DNA of 64,000 nt from Corallococcus caeni (GCF_036245865.1 NZ_BTTW01000006.1:496001-560000), one strand, 5' to 3'; positions 7,825 through 17,232 are shown, counted from the first letter of the stretch. Notes: a model not told the origin generated them from the sequence alone. Translations and numbers: made by a program.

Positions 7825-9141
7825 CTACCGCCACTGGTAGGCGCGCACCCAGTCCACTTCCAGGGTCTGCGGCGCGTTGCGCACCAGGTCCACCGTGGAC
7901 TGCGGCACGCCGTAGTACGGCGTCGAGGCGCCGTTCACGCCGAAGGGATAGCCGCCGCCCACCGCGAGGTTGAGGATGATGTACATGGGCTTGTCGTAGG
8001 CCCACGCGCCGTAGCGCTGCACCTCCGTGCGCGTCGTGGTCTTCACCAGCGCGCCGTCGATGTACCACTTGATGTCCGAGGACGAGTACTCCGTGCGGTA
8101 CACGTGCCAGTTGCTCACGCTGGACGACGGATAGAAGCGGCCGTTGATGGGCGTGTTGCCGGAGTAGCCCGGGCCGTGCAGCGCGCCGGACACCCAGTCG
8201 CCGTAGCCGACGTTCTCCATGATGTCGAGCTCGCCGCACGCCGGCCAGCCCACCGAGTTGATGTCATTGCCCAGCAGCCAGAATGCCGGCCACAGGCCCG
8301 CGCCCACCGGCAGCTTGATGCGCGCCTCGATGCGGCCGTGGCTGAACTCCCGCTTGCCCGCGCTCTCCAGCCGGCCGGAGGTGAACGGGTAGCCGTTGTT
8401 CCACTGCAGGCGCGCGGTGAGCTTCAGTGTGCCGTTGCTCACGGAGATGTTGTCGCCGGAGTTGGTGTACTGCTGCTGCTCGTTGTTCACGTGCACGGAC
8501 GTGTTGGGCGCCCAGTTGGCGGTGTTGACGCTGGTGCCGTCGAACTCGTCGCTCCAGATCTGCACCCAGCGGTCCTCGCCGCCGCCCACGACGCCGAAGG
8601 AGAAGGACTCCCAGCAGCCGGCCGTGGCGCGGTTGGCGTACAGCGGCGCGCTGGCGCCCTGGTTCATGTCCGCGGACACGTACTGGCCCGTGCTCTTCGC
8701 CTTCAGGCCCACGGTGCCGTCGGGGAAGGGCACCCAGGTGAAGCGCTCCCAGTCACCCACCGCCGTGCGGAAGCCCGTCACCTGTCCGCCCGCGTTCGGA
8801 TCCGCGGACACGTACAGGCCCGTCTCCAGCACGCGCAGCGAGATGAAGTCATTGCCCGCGTCGCCCACCTGGAACTGCTCCCACCCCTGCGCGCTGTCGC
8901 GGTTGGCCACCAGCGGCGCGGTGGCGCCCAGGTTCTTGTCCGCGGACACGTACTTCTGCGTCGCGCACGCCTTCAGCCACACCGTCTGGCCCAGCGGCGC
9001 CGCCGTGGCGGACTGCTCGCGCTCCGCCACCACCGGCGTCGTCAGCGTCGCGTCCCCGGCCGGAGCGGAGGCCTCACCACACGCCGTCAATCCCAGTACC
9101 GCCACCAGCGTCCACAGCGTCTTTCCGGCGCTCGCCGCCAT
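7825..9141 (-). CDS. GH16 beta-glucanase with N-terminal fascin-like beta-trefoil domain, lipoprotein
   Basis: 438 residues from the second of two close ATGs (9141), which has GAGG at 6 bases; the first (9147) adds two residues. The signal peptide carries the lipobox LTAC (Cys 21). Residues about 50-183 hold three repeats of a fascin/ricin-like beta-trefoil, each marked by YVSAD and ending in W-E-x-F, so probably carbohydrate binding. Residues about 190-436 form a GH16 domain with WSDEFDGT and catalytic GELDIMENVG (E304, D306, E309). The catalytic domain closely matches the one at 6186-7043, so this pair arose by duplication, with the trefoil domain gained or lost. It is transcribed away from the LamG gene at 9231 across a short shared promoter region. 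Confidence 0.92.
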   Translation of the reverse strand: MAASAGKTLWTLVAVLGLTACGEASAPAGDATLTTPVVAEREQSATAAPLGQTVWLKACATQKYVSADKNLGATAPLVANRDSAQGWEQFQVGDAGNDFISLRVLETGLYVSADPNAGGQVTGFRTAVGDWERFTWVPFPDGTVGLKAKSTGQYVSADMNQGASAPLYANRATAGCWESFSFGVVGGGEDRWVQIWSDEFDGTSVNTANWAPNTSVHVNNEQQQYTNSGDNISVSNGTLKLTARLQWNNGYPFTSGRLESAGKREFSHGRIEARIKLPVGAGLWPAFWLLGNDINSVGWPACGELDIMENVGYGDWVSGALHGPGYSGNTPINGRFYPSSSVSNWHVYRTEYSSSDIKWYIDGALVKTTTRTEVQRYGAWAYDKPMYIILNLAVGGGYPFGVNGASTPYYGVPQSTVDLVRNAPQTLEVDWVRAYQWR

Positions 9142-9204
9142 CGTCATCCTCGAAGGTGTGCCCGGCTCCGACAGGGAGCGGGGCCCGGCCGGTTTGGGCC
9201 GGGC

Positions 9205-9232
9205 ATGGAAATGAGGTTAACCTAATTTCCAT
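9205..9232. promoter_or_regulatory. 28-bp palindromic operator-like site overlapping a start codon
   Basis: ATGGAAAT at 9205-9212 is the exact inverse of ATTTCCAT at 9225-9232, and the centre AGGTTAACCT (9214-9223) is itself a perfect palindrome. Only the pair 9213/9224 is mismatched. The site covers the ATG of the secreted LamG protein (9231) and lies in the 89-bp gap shared with the divergent GH16 gene. It could act as a repressor operator for one or both genes. Confidence 0.7.
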
Positions 9233-11804
9233 GAAAAACTCACTTATCTGGAGTCTGGCCGTGCTGCTCGCGGGCGTGCCCGGGGCGGTGTTGGCGGAGG
9301 GGCGCCCGTCGCTGGTGAACACCCGCATCCCGACGCCCTTCGGGGCGAACGGGCACTCGTCGACGGTGGACGGGCGCGTCTTCGTGGGCAACATCCGCGA
9401 GGACCAGGCGACGACGACCACGACATGGATTGCCCGGGTGTTCCGTCCGGAGGCGGTCACGTACGACGCGTCCGGCAAGCCGTCGTTCGCGGCGGCCTTC
9501 TCCGCGGGCAAGACGGTGGACGTGAGGAACGGGGAGAACGCGCTGGCGTTCTGCTTCCCCAACCCCGCGCAGCCCTATGTGCTGTCGAGCGGCGTCGCGG
9601 TGTACCAGCCGTACATCTTCGACTCGATGATGTTCAACGGGGACAACGTCTTCCGGCGGCGCACGTCCGACCTCCGGGTGTCCCAGCCGTTCACGACCGC
9701 GGCGGACATCGCGTCCTTCAGCACCGGCCCGCTGGAGACGCTGCGCACCGTCACCGGCGCCACGCTTCGCGGCATCGAGCCGACGATGACGTCCGACGGC
9801 CGGCTGATCATCTATCAGGGCGCGCCCGCGAACACGGGCGGCATCGACCACATGATGTACGCGTACAACCCCACGCCGTGCGCGGCGACGGGCTGGAGCA
9901 ACCCGCGCCCGCTGTCGATGATGTTCAACGACCCGGACGCGGGCGTGAAGCGCTACCCGCTGGCGTGGAAGCGGCTGAAGGCGGCGACGGGCGAGGACTT
10001 CGGCGACACGGCATCCGGCGCGCTGGTGCGAGGCGCCTACGCGTGGGTGGACCACGAGGGCCGCAACCTCCTCTACATCGCCGTCACGTACACGGACGGC
10101 GCGAGGCGCGAGGCGGTGAGCCTGGTGGGCGCGGACACGAACTGGACCGCGTACCACATCGACGGAGCGCTCAACACGGACCGCATGGACATCGCGCACC
10201 TCTTCTACTCGGGGCCCATGTGGAACTTCGAGCAGGAGCGCTTGCCGCTGCAGAACTTCCCGCCCGGCCAGAGCAACGCGGCGCACTACCTGCCCGTCAC
10301 CAAGACGCACGACGTGCTGGCCCTCTTCGGCAGCAACACGGCCGACTACAACGAGGTGGACCTGGGCGAGCTGATGGACCCCTTCCACCTGCTGTTCCTG
10401 CCCATGAACGAACTGGTCACGCGCGCGGGCGCGTATGACCTGACGCGCACGCCGGACCTCTCCGGCCACTTCTTCACCGGCACGCTGGTGGGGAGCGCCT
10501 CCATCTCCCCGGGCAACGCGCTGACGCGCTCCTCGCCGGACTCGCTGTGGCAGCCGCATGGCAAGGGCAAGGCGCTGGTGGTGCCCGGCGGCGGTGCGCT
10601 CGCGGTGAACCTGGCGGACGCCTCCGGCACGGTGCCCGGCGTGGGCGCGGCCGTGCGCGCGCTGTCCGTGGAGTTCGCGGTGCGGCCGGACGCGGACATC
10701 CAGCAGGGCTGCACCACCGGCAATCCCTACCGCTACGTCATGCAGAAGGCGGGCGGGCTGGACATCATCCATGAGGCCAGCAATCAGTTGCAGTTCTCCC
10801 TGGTCGTCAACGGCCAGCGCGTGCGGCTGGGCGGCGGCCCGGTGCTGCCGGTGGGGCAGTGGAGCCACCTGGCCTATACGTGGGACGGCACCACCGGCGT
10901 CTTCAACGAGTACCTCAACGGCGTGCCCACGAACCGCGCGCTGCCCGTGGCGCCGGGGACGGCCCGGCTGGGCACGGGGACGCTCTACATCGGCGCGGGC
11001 GCGAACCTGGACACGCAGCGCTGCCCGGCCAACGGCGAGGGCTCGTTCCGGGGCGCCATCGACGAGGTGCGCATCTTCACGCACGCGCGCTCCAACCGGA
11101 GCATCTGCCTCACCGCGCACGGCGCCAACTGCCGCGAGGAGGCCATCCAGCACTCGCCCTCCGCGGGCCAGTTCGCGATGAGCGCCCAGGCGCCCGCGTG
11201 CAATGGCACCAGCGCCCTGAACTCGGCCGCGTGCCTGTCCGCGATGCACCGGGTGTGCGCGCAGCGGGGCGCGGGTGACGCGCTGGCGAACGCCACCAAC
11301 ACCTGGGACACCATCCAGCAGCTCGTCAGCAACCGTCCGCCCATCTCGCTGTCGGGCGTGCCGGTGTCGTCCTCGGCCACGGACCTGACGGTGGCCTGCG
11401 CGCCCATCCAGCACGAGAGCGTGGCGGTGACGTTCGAGGAGCTGTCCCGCATCCACGCGGGCTGCACCGACGAGCGCGGCGTGACGAGCACCCACTGCAC
11501 CGCCGCGGCGCACCGCTTCTGCAACCGTCAGGGTTGGACGACGGGGCAGGTGTTCGAGGTGACGTCCCGGCCCTGGGTGGGCTGCTTCAACTCCGGCCTC
11601 CAGACGGACGTGGAGCGGTCATTGCTGGGACCGGTGTCCAGCACGGGTGACTACACCGCCCCGGGCTCTCGCCTGGAGGTGAGCCAGTGGTGCCGCACGC
11701 AGGGCTACGGGGCCGGCGTCGTGCAGGAGATTCCCGCCGCCACCAAGGCCCACGTGCACTGCTTCCAGCCGGCGGTGACGGCGACGTGGAAGTACCTGCC
11801 GTAG
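9231..11804 (+). CDS. Secreted LamG-domain (concanavalin-like) protein
   Basis: 857 residues from ATG 9231; an upstream extension of the frame lacks signal-peptide character. MKNSLIWSLAVLLAGVPGAVLAEG is a Sec signal peptide cleaved after ALA. Residues about 25-420 resemble a beta-propeller or beta-sandwich exported domain without a motif I can name. Residues about 445-640 form a LamG/jellyroll domain (LSVEFAVRPDADIQ, GQWSHLAYTWDGTTG, GAIDEVRIF). The last 200 residues contain about ten cysteines in CxxxxG-type repeats and may be disulfide-bonded. Its placement opposite two secreted glucanases suggests a role in binding or attacking extracellular polysaccharide. Enzymatic activity is not shown by any motif. 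Confidence 0.8.
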   Translation: MKNSLIWSLAVLLAGVPGAVLAEGRPSLVNTRIPTPFGANGHSSTVDGRVFVGNIREDQATTTTTWIARVFRPEAVTYDASGKPSFAAAFSAGKTVDVRNGENALAFCFPNPAQPYVLSSGVAVYQPYIFDSMMFNGDNVFRRRTSDLRVSQPFTTAADIASFSTGPLETLRTVTGATLRGIEPTMTSDGRLIIYQGAPANTGGIDHMMYAYNPTPCAATGWSNPRPLSMMFNDPDAGVKRYPLAWKRLKAATGEDFGDTASGALVRGAYAWVDHEGRNLLYIAVTYTDGARREAVSLVGADTNWTAYHIDGALNTDRMDIAHLFYSGPMWNFEQERLPLQNFPPGQSNAAHYLPVTKTHDVLALFGSNTADYNEVDLGELMDPFHLLFLPMNELVTRAGAYDLTRTPDLSGHFFTGTLVGSASISPGNALTRSSPDSLWQPHGKGKALVVPGGGALAVNLADASGTVPGVGAAVRALSVEFAVRPDADIQQGCTTGNPYRYVMQKAGGLDIIHEASNQLQFSLVVNGQRVRLGGGPVLPVGQWSHLAYTWDGTTGVFNEYLNGVPTNRALPVAPGTARLGTGTLYIGAGANLDTQRCPANGEGSFRGAIDEVRIFTHARSNRSICLTAHGANCREEAIQHSPSAGQFAMSAQAPACNGTSALNSAACLSAMHRVCAQRGAGDALANATNTWDTIQQLVSNRPPISLSGVPVSSSATDLTVACAPIQHESVAVTFEELSRIHAGCTDERGVTSTHCTAAAHRFCNRQGWTTGQVFEVTSRPWVGCFNSGLQTDVERSLLGPVSSTGDYTAPGSRLEVSQWCRTQGYGAGVVQEIPAATKAHVHCFQPAVTATWKYLP

Positions 11805-11899
11805 GGCGCGAAGCCTCTCCGCGGCGCAAGGCCCGCTGGCGCTCCCGGAGGTCCTACCGGGAGCGCCGGGCGCTACACGCGCCCGTGGATGGCTGAGCG

Positions 11900-13135
11900 C
11901 TACACGCGCTCGATGATGGTGGCGATGCCCTGGCCGCCGCCGATGCACATGGTGATGAGCGCCGTCTGCTTGCCCGTGCGCTCCAGTTCGTCCAGGGCGG
12001 TGCCCAGCAGCATCGCGCCGGTGGCGCCCAGCGGGTGGCCCAGCGCGATGGCGCCGCCGTTGACGTTCACCCGCTCCGGGTCGATGCCCAGCGCGCGCGT
12101 CGTCTGGATCACCACGGCGGCGAACGCCTCGTTGATCTCCCACAGGTCGATGTCGCGGGCCTTCATGCCGACCATGCGCAGGGCCTTCTCGCTCACGGGC
12201 GCGGGGGCGGTGAGCATGAGGAGCGGCTCGGTGCCCAGCGTCGCCATGGCGCGGATGCGGGCGCGGGGCTTGAGCCCCTGGGTCTTCACGTACCGCTCCG
12301 ACGCCAGCGCCACCACGGCGGCCCCGTCCACGATGCCGCTGGAGTTGCCCGCGGTGTGCACGTGCTGGATGCGCTTCGCCCGTGGGTAGGCGGCCAGCGC
12401 GATGCCGTCCAGCGTCTCGCCGTTCGGGCCCACGGCCGTCTCACCCATGGCGACGAACGCGGGCTTGAGCGCGGCCAGGCCCTGCGCGGTGGTGTCCGGG
12501 CGCGGGTACTCGTCGCGCTCCAGCAGCACGGCGCCGGTGGCCGGGTCCTTCACCGCGAAGAGGGCCTTCGCGAAGCGGTTCTCCTCGATGGCGCGGGCCG
12601 CCTGCCGCTGCGAGCGCAGGGCCCAGGCGTCCACGTCCTCGCGGGTGATGCCCTCCAGCGTCGCGATGAGGTCCGCGCTGATGCCCTGGGGCACCTGGTA
12701 GACGCGCTCGCGCAGCCGCACGTTGCCGCCGTCCTGGCCGCCGCCGTCCGCGCCCAGCGACAGGTGCGACATGCTCTCCACGCCGCCCGTCACCACGAAG
12801 TCCATGGCGCCGGAGGCCACGCCCATCGCGCCGAAGTTCACCGCCTGGAGCCCGGAGCCGCAGAAGCGGTTGAGCGACACGGCGGACACGTCCAGCGGCC
12901 AGCCCGCCGCCAGCACGGCGTTGCGCGCGATGTTCGCGCCCTGCTCATTCACCTGCGACACGCACCCCGCGATGACGTCCCCCACCTCGCGAGCATCCCA
13001 GCCGCCGCGCCGCTGGAGCGCGTTGAGCGTCTGCGCGAGCAGCTCCTGCGGGTGCAGCCCCGTCAGGGCTCCCTTGCCCATCTTCCCGCGCCCGCGCGGG
13101 GTCCGGACGGCGTCGATGATGTAGCTGGCGGTCAT
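11900..13135 (-). CDS. Acetyl-CoA C-acyltransferase (thiolase)
   Basis: 411 residues with the full set of thiolase motifs: nucleophilic C92 in [27 protein letters not shown] containing the catalytic His, and the C-terminal MCIGGGQG with the second catalytic Cys. Family members cleave 3-ketoacyl-CoA to acyl-CoA and acetyl-CoA (FadA type) or condense two acetyl-CoA (AtoB type); the loop sequences do not let me decide between the two. It is monocistronic here, with no FadB partner next to it. The upstream region has a repeated TGCGTAAT element (13156-13177) that could bind a TetR-type fatty-acid regulator. Start ATG 13135 has GGAGC upstream. Confidence 0.92.
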   Translation of the reverse strand: MTASYIIDAVRTPRGRGKMGKGALTGLHPQELLAQTLNALQRRGGWDAREVGDVIAGCVSQVNEQGANIARNAVLAAGWPLDVSAVSLNRFCGSGLQAVNFGAMGVASGAMDFVVTGGVESMSHLSLGADGGGQDGGNVRLRERVYQVPQGISADLIATLEGITREDVDAWALRSQRQAARAIEENRFAKALFAVKDPATGAVLLERDEYPRPDTTAQGLAALKPAFVAMGETAVGPNGETLDGIALAAYPRAKRIQHVHTAGNSSGIVDGAAVVALASERYVKTQGLKPRARIRAMATLGTEPLLMLTAPAPVSEKALRMVGMKARDIDLWEINEAFAAVVIQTTRALGIDPERVNVNGGAIALGHPLGATGAMLLGTALDELERTGKQTALITMCIGGGQGIATIIERV

Positions 13136-13155
13136 GTGCGGCTCCTTTGATTTCG

Positions 13156-13177
13156 TGCGTAATATTACCTGCGTAAT
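13156..13177. promoter_or_regulatory. Candidate operator of the thiolase gene
   Basis: TGCGTAAT occurs at 13156-13163 and again at 13170-13177, 14 bp apart on the same face, and GTAATATTAC at 13159-13168 is a perfect 10-bp palindrome. This AT-rich block lies 24-42 bp upstream of the thiolase start in otherwise GC-rich DNA. It would suit a TetR-family acyl-CoA-responsive repressor, but no regulator gene is adjacent. Confidence 0.5.
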
Positions 13178-13179
13178 TT

Positions 13180-13410
13180 CTAAGTCAAGGCGACCTGGAG
13201 TGGGAACGCGCGACGGGCCCGGGTGTCGCTGACGGGGCAGCGCGTCTCCAGCTCGCGCAGCAGATGGGCGAGCTGCTCCTGGGTGACGTCGCCCTTCATG
13301 GTGATTTCGGTACCGGTGACGGGGATGCCCGGCTCAAGTGCGAGGCAGACGGTCATGGAGTTCAGGTCGCCCCCCGGGCGCCATGCGGTGGCTGTGCGCA
13401 ACTTCTTCAT
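13180..13410 (-). pseudogene. OsmC-like C-terminal fragment
   Basis: The 76-residue frame ends [20 protein letters not shown] followed by VSDT, which matches the C-terminal helix and the redox Cys region of OsmC/Ohr-family proteins (usual length about 140 residues). The N-terminal half of the family, including the first catalytic Cys, is missing, and the frame upstream remains open but has no start codon or family resemblance. I read it as the 3' remnant of an osmC-like gene, with no good ribosome-binding site before the ATG at 13410. A short functional protein cannot be excluded. Confidence 0.45.
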
Positions 13411-13469
13411 GGGGTCCGGGTTCCAGGCAGCAGCCGCGCATCGCGCCCTTGCCGCCAGGATGGTCCGAC

Positions 13470-13742
13470 ATGTTCCGCCACTGCCGCTCCACCGTCCGGG
13501 TCCTGTCAGCCCTGGCCTGGATGGTTCTGCCGGCCTGCGGTGACGCGGAGTGGAAGGAGTCCTCCGACATCATGGAAGCGGAGGCGTGCGTGGGGGCACC
13601 CGCGAGGATGTGGCGGCGATCCCTGGCCATCGCCGGGCCACTGGACGCCGCCGAGCAGGCCTCTTCACTTGGCTTTGAGGATGCAGGCATCGGTTCACGC
13701 CAGCAGTTGCTGAGCGGTCCGGCCTTACAACGCAAACGTTGA
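13470..13742 (+). CDS. Possible small lipoprotein
   Basis: 90 residues. The start MFRHCRSTVRVLSALAWMVLPACGD has a basic N-terminus, a hydrophobic core and a lipobox (LPAC), with AGGATGG 9 bases before the ATG. The remainder (VGAPARMWRRSLAIAG and so on) is short and has no recognisable fold. Because it lies in a stretch of gene fragments (13180-14016), it may be the 5' end of a decayed gene rather than an intact one. Confidence 0.38.
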   Translation: MFRHCRSTVRVLSALAWMVLPACGDAEWKESSDIMEAEACVGAPARMWRRSLAIAGPLDAAEQASSLGFEDAGIGSRQQLLSGPALQRKR

Positions 13743-13754
13743 AGCCCAGGTCAG

Positions 13755-13937
13755 TCAGCGCCGTGCGGGTGGCGCACCTGATGCGGAGTCATGGTTCCAG
13801 GTCGCCCCGACTCCCGCACCGACCAGCGGAACGGTCTTGGTGATGATGGCGCGCTGCGTGAGCTTCAATCCCAGGTACTTCAAGGCGAAGCGCTGAAGGG
13901 CCTTGAGCACGCCCTTGCTGATGTACCGGCGGATGAG
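13755..13937 (-). pseudogene. EcsC-like C-terminal fragment
   Basis: The minus-strand frame reads KGVLKALQRFALKYLGLKLT, then QRAIITKTVPLVGAGVGATWN, before the stop at 13755. The pattern of a helix followed by KxVPxVGAxxGAxxN is characteristic of the C-terminal part of EcsC-family proteins. The rest of the gene is missing upstream, where the sequence becomes the MFS-like fragment and then the lanthipeptide dehydratase end. No start codon or ribosome-binding site is present, so this is a remnant. Confidence 0.4.
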
Positions 13938-13947
13938 CGTGCAGGGC

Positions 13948-14010
13948 ACGCTGATGCTGGTCGCGGGCCGTTTTCGGGCACGTTCGGGCGCAAGCGCATC
14001 CTGAGGACGG
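13948..14010 (+). pseudogene. Short remnant of an MFS transporter gene
   Basis: Bases 13951-13977 match 19571-19591 and its surroundings in the intact MFS gene, and a 23-base run at 13981-14003 is identical to 19602-19624 (coding for FGRKRIL of motif A). Between the two blocks one base is missing, so the reading frame is broken. The fragment lies at the 3' end of lanB while the intact transporter lies at the other end of the lanthipeptide locus. It is probably a leftover of a duplication or rearrangement. Confidence 0.5.
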
Positions 14011-14016
14011 GGCGTG

Positions 14017-17000
14017 TCAGGACTGCTTCTTCTCGCGGGCCAGCCTGGACGTGTAGAGGCGGTGGAGGAGGTCGTAGAGGACCAGCTCCTGCGCGCGGGC
14101 GGCGGTGCGCAGCATCCGGTTGGTGTGCATGTGGACGAGGCCTGAGGCCACGCGGTCCAGGGGCTGGGTGAGCTGTCCCCCGTCCGCGCACGCGCGCAGC
14201 CGTGCCAGCACCGGCGCCTGCCGTTCACCTCGGCGCCGCAGCGCCGCGAGCCCTGGCGCGAGCGGCCCTTCGGAGGGCCACGGCCGCCACAGCAGGGACT
14301 CCAGCTCCTTGCGGTGCGTCCGGAAGCGTTCGCCCAGCCGCCGCTCGACGGCGCCGTCCACGGAGAACTCCTGGCCGTAGCCCTGGCGCAGCCCTTCGAG
14401 CAGCCGGCAGCGGCCTTCCAGGTCGAAGCCCAGGTCTGTCAGCACCGTGTCGATGCCGCACAGCACCAGCCGCCAGCGCGCGTCCGCGCCACCTTCCTCC
14501 GCGACGGTGTCGAGCAGCTCCAGCGCCGCGTCGCTGTCCGAGTGGAACCACTGCTCCGCGAGCGGCAGGCCCGCGTCGCCACCGTAGCGTTCGACCTCGC
14601 GCTCGTACGTGTCCACCTGCACGCGGTGGACGAGCCCGTCCTTCCGGAGGGGACCGAGCAGCGTGTGCAGGTGCTCCAGGACCTCGCCGTGCAACCGTCG
14701 CGGGTCGCCGTGGAGGCGCACGCGCAGGTGCCAGTCCGGGTCGCCGTAGCGCAGGAAGAACCACTGACTCGCGGCCCCGGACGCCAGCGCCTGCCGGACC
14801 CACGGCGCCACGGCCTCCGCCAGCACGCGCTCCGCGAGCGCGGTGCCAGTGCAGAGCTTGACGTACAGCCACTCGGAGCCCGGTGGGAAGGAGCGCTCGA
14901 TGCGCGGGGGCTTCGGCAGGTGCACGGCGGGCGCGGCCGCCGCGGGCGCGGCGCGCACGAAGGGCACCACGACCTCATGCACGAAGCGGCCCTCCGGGCC
15001 CTGGACGCACAGGCCTTCCTTCTCCGGCAGCTCCACCAGCACCACGTCCGCGCGCTGCCGCACCAGGTGGACGAAGGCGTCCACGCTGAGCACGTTGTCC
15101 AGGTCCACCGGCAGCACGTTGTCGCGGTCCTCCAGGCCCACGAAGCGCGGCAGCTGGAGCCGCTCGCGCAGCCGCTGGGCTTCGCGGAAGCGCTCGGCGC
15201 CGTCGCGTTCACCGAGCGCGCGGAGCGTGGACGCCTGGAGCCGCCAGCGGGCGCGGTGGAGGATGAGCCGGCCCATCGTCACGCGCGGAAGGAACGCGCT
15301 GCTCGTGAGCGGGCCCCACTTCCAGCGCAGGCCGGGGGTGACGCCCTGCTGCTGGAGCGTGCCCAGGAAGGTGTAGGGGCGCAGGTGCGCGCGGCCGAAG
15401 TTGTGGACGTGCGTGACGCGCGGGAGCACTTCACGTCCCAGGCTCGCGGAGCGCAGGACGATGCGGGAGCCCTGCACGGAGAGGAACAGGTCCGTGAGCG
15501 GAAGCTGCCGCTCCGGCGGCACCCCCGAGCGCCCCAGGTACACCAGCTCGTGCGCGCGCAGCACGGGGCGGCAGAGGATGTTCCCGTTGCGCCCCTCGGG
15601 AAGGTGCACCACCTCCGCGAAGGTGGCCTCCGGCCGCAGGGCCTCCTCCGCGCGCAGGTGCTCCGTCACGTGGCGCAGCAGCTCCGGATCCCCGTGACAG
15701 AAGCGCCCCAGCAGCGCCGCGCCCGAAGGGCCCATCATCGACTCGAAGACGAACTGGAACCGCCCTGCGTCCACGTCCTCCTGCGAGGCCGCGAGCACCG
15801 CTCCCATGACGGAGAAGGCATCCGGCAGCGGCCCCGGACGGGGCTGGGCGAGCGCCTCCACGTCGTCCGAGGTCAGCTCGAGCGGGCCCTTTGAAAGCAG
15901 CACCTCCGACAGCCGGTGGTGCAGCCAGGCCTGCGCCTTGCCCCAGGCGACGGGCTCCTCGCCACGGGACGCGGGAAGGGACAGGTCGCGCAGGAGCGGT
16001 GCGTCCTCGGCGGTCTCCGGGCTCGCCAGCTCGAAGCCGATGCCCACGTCCTCGTCCAGCGCCTCCAGCAGGGGCACCTCGCGCGCCTCGTAGCGCTGCA
16101 CGAAGGCCTCGCGGAAGCGCCGCAGCATGGAGTGCTCGGAGGACGCGTTGAGCCGGTGCAGCAGGGTGACGCCCTGGAGCATCGCGTCCACCACGGCGGG
16201 GCCCAGCGTCAGTGACTCGGCGGGCTTGCGCAGGTCCACCTGGAACAGGCGGCTCATGTCGACGGGTGAGGGCAGGGCCTCCAGCCCGCGAGCCAGCGCG
16301 CGGTAGCGTGACGGCGCCGCGCCCGGCGGCGTGCCATCCAGCTCCGTCAGCGCGCGCTGGACGTCCTGGAGGACGCGGTGGGACGCGGCCATCGCGGGCA
16401 CGGCCTCCAGGCGCGTGAGCAGCTCGCGCAGCGGCTCCAGGCCCGTGACGGGCGGCGCCAGGTCCGGCACCAGGAGCTGGTGTTCGACGAGCATGTCCAC
16501 GTACTCCATGGCCTCTTCACGGGACACGTCGGGGTCGGCGTCCACCAGCGCCTGCACGAGCGTGGCGAGCGACGCGCCCGCACGCGCGCGCTCCAGCGTC
16601 GCCTCCAGGTACGGCGTGGGCTCCACGCCCACGAGCTGGTAGGTGCGCGAGCCGCCGTCGCGCCGGGACTCGGCGTAGCGCAGCCGGCCCGCGACCCGGT
16701 ACAGGCTGGAGTTGGGGTGGTAGCCCAGGGCCTCGCGCAGCTCCGGCAGCCTGGCGAGCTGCTCCATCAGCGCGTCGACGTAGTCCGTGTCCAGCCGCGT
16801 GTGTCGCCGGTACGTCTCGCGAGCCGGCAGCCGCAGCCGCGTGGACGCGGTGAGCGTGCCCAGGCTGTTGCCCGCGAAGAGGCCGAAGGGCGTCGACCGC
16901 GCCGCCATGCGCTGCCAGTAGCGCACCAGCGTCCGCTCCAGCTTCTCGCCGTGCGGGCTCCCGGGCTCGGACGTCCACGCGGGCAGGTGCTCCTCCAGCG

Positions 17001-17232
17001 ACGGCGACGCGAGGAACAGCGCCTCCCGCACCTCCGGCCGCGCGACCACGGTCGAGAGCCTCTCACGCAAGAGCGCGCGGTCCCGCTCCAGCGCCGCTTC
17101 CAGCTCCGCGGTGGGGGCCGTCAGCGCTGCGGACGCGCAGAGCCCCCGGCCCCAGGCGAGCAGCTCGTCGAAGGGCAGCAGCGGCGTGCGGAGGACGAAG
17201 AACCCGGAGGGAGCGAAGCCCGGCGGCGTCAT
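14017..17232 (-). CDS. lanB: Class I lanthipeptide dehydratase (full-length LanB)
   Basis: 1071 residues starting at ATG 17232, whose ATGA overlaps the stop of lanC by 4 bases; a longer frame upstream is only the shadow of lanC. The length and order fit a single-chain LanB: a large glutamylation domain (Lant_dehydr_N, about residues 1-720; GRLILHRARWRLQAS, LPRFVGLEDRDNVLPVD) and a C-terminal elimination domain of the SpaB_C type (about 770-1060; EWLYVKLCTGTALAERVLAE, then WFFLRYGDPDWHLRVRLHGD, quoted in part). The enzyme uses glutamyl-tRNA to dehydrate Ser and Thr in the precursor core. Substrates are presumably the three peptides encoded at 18644-19251. Co-translated with lanC; both are divergent from the precursors. 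Confidence 0.92.
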   Translation of the reverse strand: MTPPGFAPSGFFVLRTPLLPFDELLAWGRGLCASAALTAPTAELEAALERDRALLRERLSTVVARPEVREALFLASPSLEEHLPAWTSEPGSPHGEKLERTLVRYWQRMAARSTPFGLFAGNSLGTLTASTRLRLPARETYRRHTRLDTDYVDALMEQLARLPELREALGYHPNSSLYRVAGRLRYAESRRDGGSRTYQLVGVEPTPYLEATLERARAGASLATLVQALVDADPDVSREEAMEYVDMLVEHQLLVPDLAPPVTGLEPLRELLTRLEAVPAMAASHRVLQDVQRALTELDGTPPGAAPSRYRALARGLEALPSPVDMSRLFQVDLRKPAESLTLGPAVVDAMLQGVTLLHRLNASSEHSMLRRFREAFVQRYEAREVPLLEALDEDVGIGFELASPETAEDAPLLRDLSLPASRGEEPVAWGKAQAWLHHRLSEVLLSKGPLELTSDDVEALAQPRPGPLPDAFSVMGAVLAASQEDVDAGRFQFVFESMMGPSGAALLGRFCHGDPELLRHVTEHLRAEEALRPEATFAEVVHLPEGRNGNILCRPVLRAHELVYLGRSGVPPERQLPLTDLFLSVQGSRIVLRSASLGREVLPRVTHVHNFGRAHLRPYTFLGTLQQQGVTPGLRWKWGPLTSSAFLPRVTMGRLILHRARWRLQASTLRALGERDGAERFREAQRLRERLQLPRFVGLEDRDNVLPVDLDNVLSVDAFVHLVRQRADVVLVELPEKEGLCVQGPEGRFVHEVVVPFVRAAPAAAAPAVHLPKPPRIERSFPPGSEWLYVKLCTGTALAERVLAEAVAPWVRQALASGAASQWFFLRYGDPDWHLRVRLHGDPRRLHGEVLEHLHTLLGPLRKDGLVHRVQVDTYEREVERYGGDAGLPLAEQWFHSDSDAALELLDTVAEEGGADARWRLVLCGIDTVLTDLGFDLEGRCRLLEGLRQGYGQEFSVDGAVERRLGERFRTHRKELESLLWRPWPSEGPLAPGLAALRRRGERQAPVLARLRACADGGQLTQPLDRVASGLVHMHTNRMLRTAARAQELVLYDLLHRLYTSRLAREKKQS

